From: a virus
Length of the DNA: 56,864 nt
Virus record (IMG/VR): IMGVR_UViG_3300017751_000018
Coordinates: 1-56,864 of that record
Direction: 5' to 3' (one strand)
Shown: piece after piece, positions 38,288 to 45,549 of the stretch
How the letters are laid out: each line of letters starts with the position of its first letter
Position numbering within the stretch: position 1 is the first letter of the stretch
Position numbers and translations under genes: made by a program
The notes under the pieces: model-generated
The model's database searches: none
The model's input: the letters and a program-made list of their open reading frames with translations, nothing else
Told to the model about the DNA's origin: nothing

Positions 38288-38536
38288 ATGAGAGATTTCA
38301 TTTGTGCTTACTTTGGCAAAGATTGGACCATCACTGCGAGAGGTTTCGCTAATAGTCAAGAGGCAGAAAAGCATGGTCTGTTTATGATGCCAACACCAGG
38401 ATGTTTTGGTTTCGCTGTTATCGCTGAGAATGATATTGTAGAAGGTTGGCAATTACGACTAGAGCGTAGTTTGCTATCACCAATCAACAGAGTTATCAAA
38501 GATGATCTCAATAATTACAAAATAGTTTCTTACTAA
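38288..38536 (+). CDS. Hypothetical protein (82 aa)
   Basis: The ATG at 38288 follows a strong GGAGG (38274-38278) at 9-bp spacing, which decides the start over the TTG at 38279. The protein is MRDFICAYFGKDWTITARGFANSQEAEKHGLFMMPTPGCFGFAVIAENDIVEGWQLRLER, an alpha/beta layout. No family recognised. Confidence 0.55.
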   Translation: MRDFICAYFGKDWTITARGFANSQEAEKHGLFMMPTPGCFGFAVIAENDIVEGWQLRLERSLLSPINRVIKDDLNNYKIVSY

Positions 38537-38560
38537 TTCACACTCACTCGCTCATCAATT

Positions 38561-38785
38561 ATGTCACTCATGAAAGAACATCTCCATAATATCATGATAG
38601 CAAGAGAACAACTCATGCAAGACATTGAATGTATTATAGAGAAAAAGTATGGTCACACAGCAGATGGAGCAGAGGATCTAATCGTATCGCTATGTGATGC
38701 TGTTGTTGATAACTTTCCAACAACGATGTATAGTATTTCTGAACTAGAGGCAACGGCAGACGATCCCATGGGAATTGGCAAATAA
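38561..38785 (+). CDS. Small helical protein (74 aa), possible paralog of the 39325 gene
   Basis: It reads MSLMKEHLHNIMIAREQLMQDIECII..., with a LIVSLCDAVVDNFPTTMYSIS segment. The pattern (M)xD...I...SLxDAxxxxFP also occurs in the 51-aa protein at 39325, so the two are possibly diverged duplicates. Function unknown. Confidence 0.5.
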   Translation: MSLMKEHLHNIMIAREQLMQDIECIIEKKYGHTADGAEDLIVSLCDAVVDNFPTTMYSISELEATADDPMGIGK

Positions 38786-38787
38786 AA

Positions 38788-38802
38788 CCAGTTGAGCTAG
38801 TG
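38788..38802 (+). repeat. 15-bp intergenic repeat, copy 2 (CCAGTTGAGCTAGTG)
   Basis: This 15-mer differs by one base from CCAGTTGACCTAGTG at 37827-37841. Both lie in gaps immediately after a stop codon and before the next transcription unit (ATGs at 38901 and 37888). A third, looser relative lies near 37335-37350. They may be operator-like or processing elements. Confidence 0.4.
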
Positions 38803-38900
38803 GCACAAGGTGACGGCACAGACCCCCAAAATCGTGTATCTTATAGGAGTGGAGGGGACAACACCCGCCACGCCTCTTAAACCTCTTCTCTTCTCTCATC

Positions 38901-39248
38901 ATGCGTAAGATCGAAACTCAAATGAACGCCGCCATCCAGTCTAACCGCAATTGGAGTTCAGGCAACACAGCAGTTTATTTTGATGAGACGACAAACACCT
39001 CTGTGGTTCGCCTGCATGGCAATAAGATCGCAGAAGTGACAGACGACACCATGACGATTTTCGACGGCGGTTGGCAGTCTGTAACCACAAAATCACGCCT
39101 CAATGCACTTTGTGATGAGTTCTGCATCGCTGGTGAGGGAGTATTTCAAAAGGATTTCGTTTGGTATGTCCGCAAGTTCGTCGGACAAGCAGGACAAAGC
39201 AAAGTCTTTAACGCTGATGACTTTGTAAACGGTTACACCTTCGCATGA
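38901..39248 (+). CDS. Conserved hypothetical protein (115 aa)
   Basis: It starts MRKIETQMNAAIQSNRNWSSGNTAVYFDETTNTSVVRLHGNKIAEV and continues MTIFDGGWQSVTTKSRLNALCDEFC. The 'NTxVxxxxxxSxVxLHGNxIAxxxxxxxxxxxxGWxSxTTKxRLNAL' pattern is familiar from small proteins of many cyanophages and other phages; function unknown. A GC-richer leader with GGAGGGG precedes it (38851-38856). It is coupled to the next tiny ORF by an ATGA overlap. Confidence 0.7.
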   Translation: MRKIETQMNAAIQSNRNWSSGNTAVYFDETTNTSVVRLHGNKIAEVTDDTMTIFDGGWQSVTTKSRLNALCDEFCIAGEGVFQKDFVWYVRKFVGQAGQSKVFNADDFVNGYTFA

Positions 39249-39322
39249 TTAAAACTAAAAAAGAATGGGCATCATGTTATGCCCGCTTCTATTCAATCGT
39301 TCTCATTCTCATCCTTCTCTAA
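39245..39322 (+). CDS. Tiny membrane peptide (25 aa)
   Basis: An ATG overlapping the previous TGA encodes a 25-residue peptide (MIKTKKEWASCYARFYSIVL, then ILILL). A basic N-terminus is followed by one short hydrophobic helix. It may be only a translational spacer; the call rests on ATGA coupling. Confidence 0.35.
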   Translation: MIKTKKEWASCYARFYSIVLILILL

Positions 39323-39324
39323 TC

Positions 39325-39480
39325 ATGACAGATCTCGAACTCAAAGCACTTGAAGTATTGGAATTGATGGAAGATAATGTAGAGTATATTTGTGATCAAG
39401 AGAAAATGTCTGGTGAGATGGTATGGACTATGATTGCATCTCTCGCTGATGCAAAACTCGCTCAATTCCCTTCTAACTGA
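39325..39480 (+). CDS. Small helical protein (51 aa)
   Basis: It reads MTDLELKALEVLELMEDNVEY..., ending MIASLADAKLAQFPSN. The upstream in-frame extension looks out-of-frame, so ATG 39325 is used. It shares the SLxDAxxxxFP ending with the 38561 protein. Function unknown. Confidence 0.5.
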   Translation: MTDLELKALEVLELMEDNVEYICDQEKMSGEMVWTMIASLADAKLAQFPSN

Positions 39481-39481
39481 T

Positions 39482-39790
39482 ATGCCAAACTCTCACATGA
39501 TTATTATGGCAAATAGCAACAAACTTTCAATCGAAAGACTTGCACAGGGCATCGAGTTTCATTCTGAAGCTATTGCTGAAATCGCCCTCGATCTCATTGA
39601 TGGTTCACATCGTACAATTGCTAATTTCATCGCTAAATATGAAGAGTTCGTCAATCTACAACTTATAAGGATTGACAACAATCAGCATATCTTCAGACTT
39701 GGTGCATCATCTCAAAAGGAAATCGCCCGGATCTGTGATATAATGTTAGAGGATATCGATGTTATCGATTTAGAAATTCTTACTGATTAA
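39482..39790 (+). CDS. Hypothetical protein (102 aa)
   Basis: ATG 39482 begins 1 bp after the previous stop (39506 is an alternative). The core is LSIERLAQGIEFHSEAIAEIALDLIDGSHRTIANFIAKYEEFVNLQLIRIDNNQHIFRLG, helical then beta. No family recognised. Codon use matches its neighbours. Confidence 0.55.
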   Translation: MPNSHMIIMANSNKLSIERLAQGIEFHSEAIAEIALDLIDGSHRTIANFIAKYEEFVNLQLIRIDNNQHIFRLGASSQKEIARICDIMLEDIDVIDLEILTD

Positions 39791-39802
39791 GGGTGACAAT
39801 CA

Positions 39803-39970
39803 ATGGCAAAACTAGATTTCATTTTCGACCACATGATTGATTCAATTATGGATGACATTCCTGATGATATGTGGTATAATAAAGATGGACAACAATTCCC
39901 ACAAGATGATACAACAGTGGATGAATCTGTCCCCTCTTACATTAAACTTGAATGCCTCTCTAAATGGTAA
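39803..39970 (+). CDS. Small acidic hypothetical protein (55 aa)
   Basis: It reads MAKLDFIFDHMIDSIMDDIPDDMWYNKDGQQFPQDDTTVDES..., very acidic. The codons TGG TAT AAT inside it also form a TGG-TATAAT extended -10, so it may overlap a promoter for the next genes. No family recognised. Confidence 0.5.
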   Translation: MAKLDFIFDHMIDSIMDDIPDDMWYNKDGQQFPQDDTTVDESVPSYIKLECLSKW

Positions 39971-40140
39971 ACTATGATGATAATCTCTATAAAGAGATTG
40001 TTACTTACTATGCTTACAATGATACCATCGCCGCCCTAAAAATTGATGACTCAACAATCAATCAGTACAGTACAATTATCACATCAACAACTCTCCCTGT
40101 TAGTGTCATTAATCGTACAGTACAAAATGACATGGAATGA
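39964..40140 (+). CDS. Small hypothetical protein (58 aa), overlapping the next ORF
   Basis: The ATG at 39964 overlaps the previous stop. It gives MVNYDDNLYKEIVTYYAYNDTIAALKIDD..., a convincing start, but the last 30 residues overlap the next ORF in another frame. Either both are used or one frame has drifted. No family recognised. Confidence 0.4.
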   Translation: MVNYDDNLYKEIVTYYAYNDTIAALKIDDSTINQYSTIITSTTLPVSVINRTVQNDME

Positions 40141-40228
40141 TAAGGGACAGTTACCAACACATGTTACAGACTTATTAGATACCACACACTATCAACTTAC
40201 AACATCATGTTCACCCAAGGAGAGTTAG
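40046..40228 (+). CDS. Small hypothetical protein (60 aa)
   Basis: It reads MTQQSISTVQLSHQQLSLLVSLI..., then VQYKMTWNDKGQLPTHVTDLLDTTHYQL. The helix-loop-helix pattern looks protein-like, with sense codon use. It overlaps the 39964 ORF by 95 bp and the next gene by 22 bp. Function unknown. Confidence 0.5.
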   Translation: MTQQSISTVQLSHQQLSLLVSLIVQYKMTWNDKGQLPTHVTDLLDTTHYQLTTSCSPKES

Positions 40229-40395
40229 TTAAAATAGGTAATACTCAGGGCTATGTGAACTTCGTAGACCCATCATATATTACCGTTTGTTTTAATTCTT
40301 ATCCTGCTCCTGGTAGTAAGTATGGCGAGACTAAATGTTGCCTCTGTGTGTACCCTCACCAATGGGATGATGTGATTAGATTAGAGAGTAAGTAA
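40207..40395 (+). CDS. Small beta-rich conserved protein (62 aa)
   Basis: It reads MFTQGELVKIGNTQGYVNFVDPSYITVCFNSYPAPG..., ending CLCVYPHQWDDVIRLES. It looks like a small SH3-like beta-barrel (GELVKIGNTQGYV), a form common in T4-like phages for unknown small proteins. Cysteines are grouped as CCLC. It is the last gene before the 520-bp non-coding stretch. Confidence 0.6.
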   Translation: MFTQGELVKIGNTQGYVNFVDPSYITVCFNSYPAPGSKYGETKCCLCVYPHQWDDVIRLESK

Positions 40396-40918
40396 GTGTT
40401 AATTAAGTCTTCTCTGAGGGTCTCTGAGTGCCCTCTGAGTAAGTATGCGGAAAGTTATTAAATACCTTTTTAAATATACTTGCGTGTTTTCTTTAAGTGT
40501 TAGATAAGTCTTATAAATGGTCTCTCACGATGTTAGCTAAGCGAGCGTACCATGAGACTCGCAGTTTGTCAAGTATCAGGATTTTTATGTTACAGACAGG
40601 ACACAATTGCATTATGGCAGTCATCATGGTATAATATGGAGGCATCACACCAAGAACACCAATCACATGCCAGCTGACTCACAATCACATGCAGTCACTA
40701 TGTAATAGCTCTGAGGCATTCTGAGGTATTCTGAGTATCATTGAGGGGGACCTACATCATGATGCTGTGAGTATCAATGAGTACGCACACAGTTATTATA
40801 AAACAGTGGTTTAAATTCGATGGGTCCTTGTAACCTACAACGAACCGAATTCGCGATCGATATATCAATGGAATAAAAAAAAATTCTGATATATAAGAAT
40901 GACTCCCAGGTTCGCTTA
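40396..40918. other. 523-bp stretch without a credible gene
   Basis: No convincing ORF is present; the longest plus-strand one noted is 34 codons (40530-40634). It holds clustered CTGAG repeats (40414-40442 and 40710-40737), an 11-bp direct repeat CAATCACATGC at 40660 and 40682, and a strong promoter at 40607. Near its end GATATATCA and TGATATAT (about 40859-40892) can pair around an A-rich loop. It may encode a regulatory RNA or a long leader, or hold an origin-like or recombination site. Confidence 0.6.
40607..40635 (+). promoter_or_regulatory. Promoter TTGCAT-17-TGG-TATAAT in the non-coding stretch
   Basis: TTGCAT (40607-40612) and TATAAT (40630-40635, with TGG extension) are 17 bp apart. 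Transcription from about 40642 would run 277 nt before any gene (ATG 40919). This implies a long leader or a separate non-coding RNA. Confidence 0.65.
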
Positions 40919-41098
40919 ATGGAAAAAAAATCTCACAGAATTATATCGACTGTAAGGATCGACCCTGTGACTGATGAATACATCGTGAGTTTGCCAGAGT
41001 CTTTCTGTAATGAATTAGATTGGTACGAGGGTACAGAGGTTGCGATGAATCTTGATGTAGATGGTATCTTCCTAGAAGAAAAATATGATGAAGACTGA
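40919..41098 (+). CDS. AbrB/MazE-like swapped-hairpin protein (59 aa)
   Basis: It reads MEKKSHRIISTVRIDPVTDEYIVSLPESFCNELDWYEGTEVAMN..., then VDGIFLEE. The order strand, 'h-P-ESFCNELDWYEGTEV', strand matches the AbrB/SpoVT/MazE domain used by small DNA-binding regulators and antitoxins. No toxin partner is obvious next to it. It could regulate phage or host transcription. It follows the long leader and overlaps the next gene. Confidence 0.6.
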   Translation: MEKKSHRIISTVRIDPVTDEYIVSLPESFCNELDWYEGTEVAMNLDVDGIFLEEKYDED

Positions 41099-41252
41099 GA
41101 CTATCTTTCATGTCTATGAGGGAGAGAAATGTATCTTTGCAAATCTCACCCCAGATGAATTAAAAGAGAAAATCAAGGGTAATGAAATCGACCTGACAGA
41201 CCACGAAGTTGAGATGGTACGGGGTGATGTTGACCCAGATTCGTCTTATTGA
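41088..41252 (+). CDS. Small acidic hypothetical protein (54 aa)
   Basis: It reads MKTETIFHVYEGEKCIFANLTPDELKEKIKGNEIDLTDHEVEMVRG... and overlaps the previous gene by 11 bp. Two strands then a helix (TPDELKEKI). This 'YxGexcixanLTxdEL...' layout looks like small cyanophage proteins seen beside the preceding gene; function unknown. An in-frame ATG one codon earlier (41085) is also possible. Confidence 0.55.
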   Translation: MKTETIFHVYEGEKCIFANLTPDELKEKIKGNEIDLTDHEVEMVRGDVDPDSSY

Positions 41253-41297
41253 CGGATCATATATAAACTGTTAGAATGAATTGCCTCATTAATCATT

Positions 41298-42056
41298 ATG
41301 GCTAAAGGATTTACTGTTAAAGCAAAAGCGCCCCAAGCAAAGGATAAAGAACCAGAATGGGATTATGATGCTGCCCGTGAGATGCTTAGGGGTAAAGCAA
41401 TTGTATTCTGTCTTCCTGGTAGGGGTTGTTCATATCAATTCATGAAGTCGTTCCTGCAGCTAAGTTTCGACTTAGTACAGATGGGAGCGAGTATTCAGAT
41501 TTCACAAGACTACAGCAGCATGGTAAACTTTGCTCGTTGTAAGTGTCTTGGAGCAAATGTATTGCGTGGACCGGACCAGATTCCCTGGGATGGTAAACTG
41601 AAGTATGACTATCAGTTGTGGATCGACTCAGATATTACATTTAACACTGAGAAGTTTCTACAGCTTGTTCTGATGGATCAGGACATTGCTGCTGGTTGGT
41701 ACATGACTGAAGATGGTCGTACTACATCTGTTGCACATTGGTTGGATGAAGGAGACTTCCGTAACAACGGTGGTGTCATGAATCATGAGACTGGTGAAAC
41801 AATGACAAAGCGTAAGAAGCCTTTCACGGTAGACTACACTGGTTTCGGATGGGTACTCATCAAGCACGGCGTCTTTGAGCATGCTGAAATGAAGTATCCA
41901 TGGTTTGCACCCAAGATGCAAGTCTTTGAGTCTGGGGATGTCCAGGACATGTGTGGAGAGGATGTGAGTTTCTGTCTGGATGCAATCGAAGCTGGATTCG
42001 ATATTTGGTGCGACCCTCGTATCAGAGTTGGTCACGAGAAGATGCGTGTCATCTGA
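41298..42056 (+). CDS. Glycosyltransferase-like protein (GT-A, DxD)
   Basis: This 252-aa protein has GKAIVFCLPGRGCSYQFMKSF, SMVNFARCKCLGANVLRG and the metal-site motif LWIDSDITF (Asp110-Ser-Asp112). These match the GT-A glycosyltransferase fold, with a later EDVSFCLDAIEAGFDIWCDPRIRVGH (the Glu-Asp...H end common to family 2-like enzymes). An acceptor is not evident; sugar addition to virion or host surface or to DNA is speculative. It precedes gp25/gp6 and small conserved genes. Start context 'CATTATG' lacks a strong SD. Confidence 0.7.
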   Translation: MAKGFTVKAKAPQAKDKEPEWDYDAAREMLRGKAIVFCLPGRGCSYQFMKSFLQLSFDLVQMGASIQISQDYSSMVNFARCKCLGANVLRGPDQIPWDGKLKYDYQLWIDSDITFNTEKFLQLVLMDQDIAAGWYMTEDGRTTSVAHWLDEGDFRNNGGVMNHETGETMTKRKKPFTVDYTGFGWVLIKHGVFEHAEMKYPWFAPKMQVFESGDVQDMCGEDVSFCLDAIEAGFDIWCDPRIRVGHEKMRVI

Positions 42057-42226
42057 TGGAACGGACAGTCTACACAATCTATGTTGATGGGTCTGAGAGG
42101 CACACCGATGTAAGTGAAGACGAGTTCATGTATATCATGGAGGGGTATGCTCTCTCATTTTATGAGACAGGTGCCCCTGCTCCTCACAGAATTTCACATA
42201 TTATGAAGGAACTTAATTATGGCTAA
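42056..42226 (+). CDS. Small conserved hypothetical protein (56 aa)
   Basis: The ATG at 42056 overlaps the glycosyltransferase stop (TGATG). The protein is MERTVYTIYVDGSERHTDVSEDEFMYIMEGYALSFYETG..., and ends HRISHIMKELNYG. Strands then helices. It is coupled to the next gene by an 8-bp overlap. Function unknown. Confidence 0.6.
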   Translation: MERTVYTIYVDGSERHTDVSEDEFMYIMEGYALSFYETGAPAPHRISHIMKELNYG

Positions 42227-42365
42227 GGTAAAAAAATCGTTGCTCGGTAATACATTTATCGAAGCGACCCCCAAAAAAACTCGTCAAGGGATGGGTAAGC
42301 ATACAAAACTTAGCGCGACGAGCGCGAACGCTCGTAAGAAGCGTTATCGTGGACAAGGCAAATGA
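42219..42365 (+). CDS. Small highly basic conserved protein (48 aa)
   Basis: It reads MAKVKKSLLGNTFIEATPKK, TRQGMGKHTKLSATSANARK and KRYRGQGK, strongly basic. From memory this 'KKTRQG.GK.TK...(A)RKRYRGQGR' protein is conserved beside baseplate genes in many T4-like and marine phages. Nucleic-acid binding is likely from charge. GC-rich codons (GCG ACG AGC GCG) in the middle contrast with the AT-rich surroundings. Confidence 0.7.
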   Translation: MAKVKKSLLGNTFIEATPKKTRQGMGKHTKLSATSANARKKRYRGQGK

Positions 42366-43015
42366 GTCAATTAATCATCAATCTTCCACCGCAGAAAGTC
42401 TGGGTTCGTAAAGAATACCTTAGAGATTTCCAAGATGGATTTGGTGAGTTTGTAGAGGGCGTTTGGGTATCGGTTAAGTCGATACCTGGACGCGCTTTTT
42501 ATTTTGAGACATACTTACCGAAGTATGCTGCAATGTTTGACAAGCTTCCAATTTCTGCCTTTTGCTCGCGCCCCGAAACGCCCGACCCAGATTTAGATCT
42601 ACCCAACCTTCAGTTCTGGAACTGTATGGACTATGGGGTTAGATGCCTTGAGAAGCAGTTTATCGGGTCAATGGACTTCCAAGTACGCACACGCAACTTC
42701 GGCACCCTTAACGGCGAATACTGCTTCACCTTAGATAACTTTCATCCAGACACAGATACGACAAATACTAATGTAAGCGAAATTCCTGACGAACATAAAT
42801 CACATAACTGTATTGAGCTTGAGAATGGTCAATTTTGTTTGTATCCTAATAACCGAACACGAATCTTTGACTTGTCTATTACACCTGAAGAACCACTTAT
42901 ACCAGACTTCAAAGTAAGTACACATTACTTCCAAGTAGAGAATGGTATTAGATGGGGTAGACTAGGAGATACTGATGAATATTTCTGGGAAACAGAATCA
43001 GAGAAGACGGAATAA
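42362..43015 (+). CDS. Conserved cyanophage hypothetical protein (217 aa)
   Basis: It reads MSQLIINLPPQKVWVRKEYLRDFQDGFGEFVEGVWVSVKSIPGRAFYFETYLPKY..., then LPISAFCSRPETPDPDLDLPNLQFWNCMDYGVRCLEKQF and a C-terminal FTLDNFHPDTDTTNTNVSEIPDEHKSHNCIELENGQFCLYPNNRTRI. This is a well-conserved cyanophage protein as I recall, with unknown function. The location beside gp25 and gp6 hints at assembly or virion relevance. It overlaps the previous gene by 4 bp. Confidence 0.65.
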   Translation: MSQLIINLPPQKVWVRKEYLRDFQDGFGEFVEGVWVSVKSIPGRAFYFETYLPKYAAMFDKLPISAFCSRPETPDPDLDLPNLQFWNCMDYGVRCLEKQFIGSMDFQVRTRNFGTLNGEYCFTLDNFHPDTDTTNTNVSEIPDEHKSHNCIELENGQFCLYPNNRTRIFDLSITPEEPLIPDFKVSTHYFQVENGIRWGRLGDTDEYFWETESEKTE

Positions 43016-43018
43016 ATA
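43011..43018 (+). promoter_or_regulatory. Late box AATAAATA before the 49-aa gene
   Basis: AATAAATA overlaps the stop codon of the 217-aa gene and lies 25 bp before the ATG at 43044. A TATAAT-like TATTATAAT run (about 43028-43036) also lies in the leader. Confidence 0.45.
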
Positions 43019-43043
43019 ATCTTACAATATTATAATAAAGAAA

Positions 43044-43193
43044 ATGGATGACGATCTCATTGTAAATATGGACGGCGGCGTTGGTGGTTCATGGGGAGTT
43101 AAGACTGATCGTAAAAAATCAGACAAAATTCTTCGTGAAGTAGCAGGTGATTATAAAAATGATGATACTGAACCAGATCTTCTTCAAGAGTGA
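43044..43193 (+). CDS. Small acidic hypothetical protein (49 aa)
   Basis: It begins MDDDLIVNMDGGVGGSWGVKTDRKKSDKILREVAGDY. The Gly-rich centre and acidic ends have no recognised family. It has late boxes on both sides, so it may be expressed late with the baseplate genes. Confidence 0.5.
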   Translation: MDDDLIVNMDGGVGGSWGVKTDRKKSDKILREVAGDYKNDDTEPDLLQE

Positions 43194-43194
43194 C

Positions 43195-43202
43195 TATAAA
43201 TA
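43195..43202 (+). promoter_or_regulatory. T4-type late promoter TATAAATA before gp25
   Basis: An exact TATAAATA lies 23 bp before the GTG start of gp25. The gp25 - gp6 - giant protein operon follows directly, so this is the best supported late promoter in the window. Confidence 0.75.
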
Positions 43203-43225
43203 AGCTTGATATTTAGTGTCATTTA

Positions 43226-43624
43226 GTGGCTGAAACCAACTCACTGGCATTTCAGGATATTAGTTTATCCTTTAACGCACACCCTGTTACTGGTGATATA
43301 CAAGTTCTCAGGAATGAGGACGCGATTAAGCGTGCTGTGAGGAACTTAGTCCAAACAATTCCTGGAGAGAGACCGTTTCAGTCTTCGGTTGGTACTGATA
43401 TTAGTAGTTCACTGTTCGATTTCGTTGATTTTGGTACAGCAAATCTAATTTCTCAGCAAGTTTTTGATGTTCTATCAAATTTTGAAGGTAGAATTGCAAA
43501 CATCAAGGTTGTGGTAACACCAAATCCCGATGGAAATGCATTTGATATCATAATTAACTACGATATTGTTGGTGAAGATTTCCCAAGACAAGAATTTGAG
43601 TTTCTTTTAGAGCCAACTAGGTAA
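43226..43624 (+). CDS. 25: gp25 baseplate wedge protein
   Basis: This 132-aa protein has exactly the T4 gp25 length. It is a lysozyme-superfamily-derived wedge protein (GPW/gp25 family). Recognisable parts are DISLSFNAHPVTGDIQVL, a conserved NEDAIKRAVRNLVQTIPGERPFQSSVGTDISSSLFD with the 'RP(F)' step, and the C-terminal IIINYDIVGEDFPRQEFEFLLE. The start is GTG (43226); no ATG lies nearby in frame. It follows a perfect late promoter and precedes gp6 by 4 bp, as in the T4 baseplate clusters. Confidence 0.93.
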   Translation: MAETNSLAFQDISLSFNAHPVTGDIQVLRNEDAIKRAVRNLVQTIPGERPFQSSVGTDISSSLFDFVDFGTANLISQQVFDVLSNFEGRIANIKVVVTPNPDGNAFDIIINYDIVGEDFPRQEFEFLLEPTR

Positions 43625-43628
43625 GAAA

Positions 43629-45548
43629 ATGCCATCATTTAAGTATACCAACCTAAATTTCGATCAAATTAAAGATTCGATTAAGGATTATCTGAGATCT
43701 AACTCAGAATTTTCTGATTTTGACTTTGACGGATCAAATATTTCGCTGCTGATTGATGTTTTAGCGTATAATACTTATATTACAGCATTCAATAGTAATA
43801 TGGTTGCTAATGAATCCTTCTTGGATTCAGCAACTCTACGAGAAAATGTAGTTTCTCTTGCAAGAAACATTGGATATGTTCCTAGATCGCGAAAAGCAGC
43901 AGAAGCAATCATTAGCTTTCCGTTTAAATTCGATGGAAATAGCACAACTGTTACTCTGAAGAAGGGTTTAGTATTAGTTGGTGGTATTGATAATACTTCT
44001 TATGTCTTTTCTATCCCAGAAGACATCATTGCATCCAGTCCAATTGATGCTGGTGGTGTTGTAGGAGCAAATCCTCCAAGGACAGCAACCTTTTCTAACA
44101 TAAAAGTTTATCAAGGATCACTTTTAACAAAATCTTGGGGAGTAAATGGTAGCTCAGACCAAAGATTTATCATTGAAAACTCAAATGTCGATATTGATAC
44201 TCTCAGAGTAGATGTTAAGAAGTCTGGTGCGACTGCAGGATTATCTTTTTCAAAGGTTGACAATATTATTGACATTACAAAGGACTCAAATATCTACTTA
44301 ATTCAAGAAGCTCCTAATGAGACTTATGAATTACTATTTGGAGATGGTCTTTTTGGTACAAAGTTAGAACAGGGTGATGAAATTAGTATTAGTTACATTA
44401 TTACTGACGGAAAATTTGGTAACGAAGGAAAAAATTTCACTTTTTCCGGCGATATAAGAAATGATGCTAATAATTCTATCACATCCACTAATGTTATTAG
44501 CGTTAGTACCTCTCAACCCGCCCGTAATGGTTCTGAGATCGAGCCAATTGACTCTATACGATACTTTGCACCTAGAATGTACTCCGCACAAAACAGAGCG
44601 GTTACACCTAAGGACTATGAATCTATTATTCAGAGGATTTATCCAAATACAGAGTCGGTTTCTGTTGTTGGTGGGGAAGAATTAGACCCTCCAGAGTTTG
44701 GAACTGTCGTTTTAAGTATTAAACCTGTAAATGGCACATTTTTATCTGACTTTACTAAGCAAAATATTTTAAATGATCTAAAAAATTACTCAATCGCTGG
44801 TATTAACCAAAGAATTGAAGATTTGAGAGTTTTGTATATTGAATTAGACACTTCTGTTTATTATAACAACAATGTTTTTGATGATGCGAACGAATTAAAA
44901 GCACAAATTACCGAATCTTTGACAACTTACGGAAAATCTACTAATTTGAACAAATTTGGTGGTAGATTTAAGTATTCTGAATCTCAGAATATTATTGATA
45001 GGACAAATTCTGCTATTACATCTAATATTACAAAAGTTACAATTCGTAGAGACTTAAAAGTAATTAAAGATGCTACAGCTCAATACGAATTATGCTTTGG
45101 TAACCAGTTTAATATCCTATCTGGAGGCGGTACGATCAAATCGACCGGATTTACAATTTCAGGCGACCCAGAAATTGTATATTTGACTGATATTCCTAGA
45201 GATGATGGTAGATATGGGGATATCGCTATATTTAAACCAGCAAAACTACAAGGTGAGTCTGCAGAAGTTGTAGTTAAGTCCGCAGGTACTGTTGATTACC
45301 TAAAAGGTGAGATTTTACTCAATGCAGTTACCATTAGCTCTACAGCGATTGGTGACAATATTGTTGAAGTTCAAGCATATCCTGAGTCAAACGATATTAT
45401 CGGATTGAAGGATATCTATCTAAGTCTAGATCTCTCAAATTCTGAGATAAATATCGTGAGAGACACGATTTCCTCTGGCCAGCAAATTTCTGGTATTGGA
45501 TATCAAATCACATCCAGTTACTCCAACGGATCGCTAATCAGACAGTAG
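43629..45548 (+). CDS. 6: gp6 baseplate wedge protein
   Basis: This 639-aa protein matches T4 gp6 (660 aa), the backbone of the wedge ring. Its N-terminus is typical of the baseplate J/gp6 family: FDFDGSNISLLIDVLAYNTYITAFNSNMVANESFLDSATLRENVVSLARNIGYVPRS. Then come RYFAPRMYSAQNRAVTPKDYESIIQRIYP (baseplate J-like) and a C-terminal part with NSEINIVRDTI. It starts 4 bp after gp25 and is followed 1 bp later by the giant protein. Confidence 0.93.
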   Translation: MPSFKYTNLNFDQIKDSIKDYLRSNSEFSDFDFDGSNISLLIDVLAYNTYITAFNSNMVANESFLDSATLRENVVSLARNIGYVPRSRKAAEAIISFPFKFDGNSTTVTLKKGLVLVGGIDNTSYVFSIPEDIIASSPIDAGGVVGANPPRTATFSNIKVYQGSLLTKSWGVNGSSDQRFIIENSNVDIDTLRVDVKKSGATAGLSFSKVDNIIDITKDSNIYLIQEAPNETYELLFGDGLFGTKLEQGDEISISYIITDGKFGNEGKNFTFSGDIRNDANNSITSTNVISVSTSQPARNGSEIEPIDSIRYFAPRMYSAQNRAVTPKDYESIIQRIYPNTESVSVVGGEELDPPEFGTVVLSIKPVNGTFLSDFTKQNILNDLKNYSIAGINQRIEDLRVLYIELDTSVYYNNNVFDDANELKAQITESLTTYGKSTNLNKFGGRFKYSESQNIIDRTNSAITSNITKVTIRRDLKVIKDATAQYELCFGNQFNILSGGGTIKSTGFTISGDPEIVYLTDIPRDDGRYGDIAIFKPAKLQGESAEVVVKSAGTVDYLKGEILLNAVTISSTAIGDNIVEVQAYPESNDIIGLKDIYLSLDLSNSEINIVRDTISSGQQISGIGYQITSSYSNGSLIRQ

Positions 45549-45549
45549 G

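Noticed and set aside
40530-40634. 34-codon ORF in the non-coding stretch
   Set aside because: No ribosome binding site, no protein-like pattern, and its stop is inside a strong -10 box.
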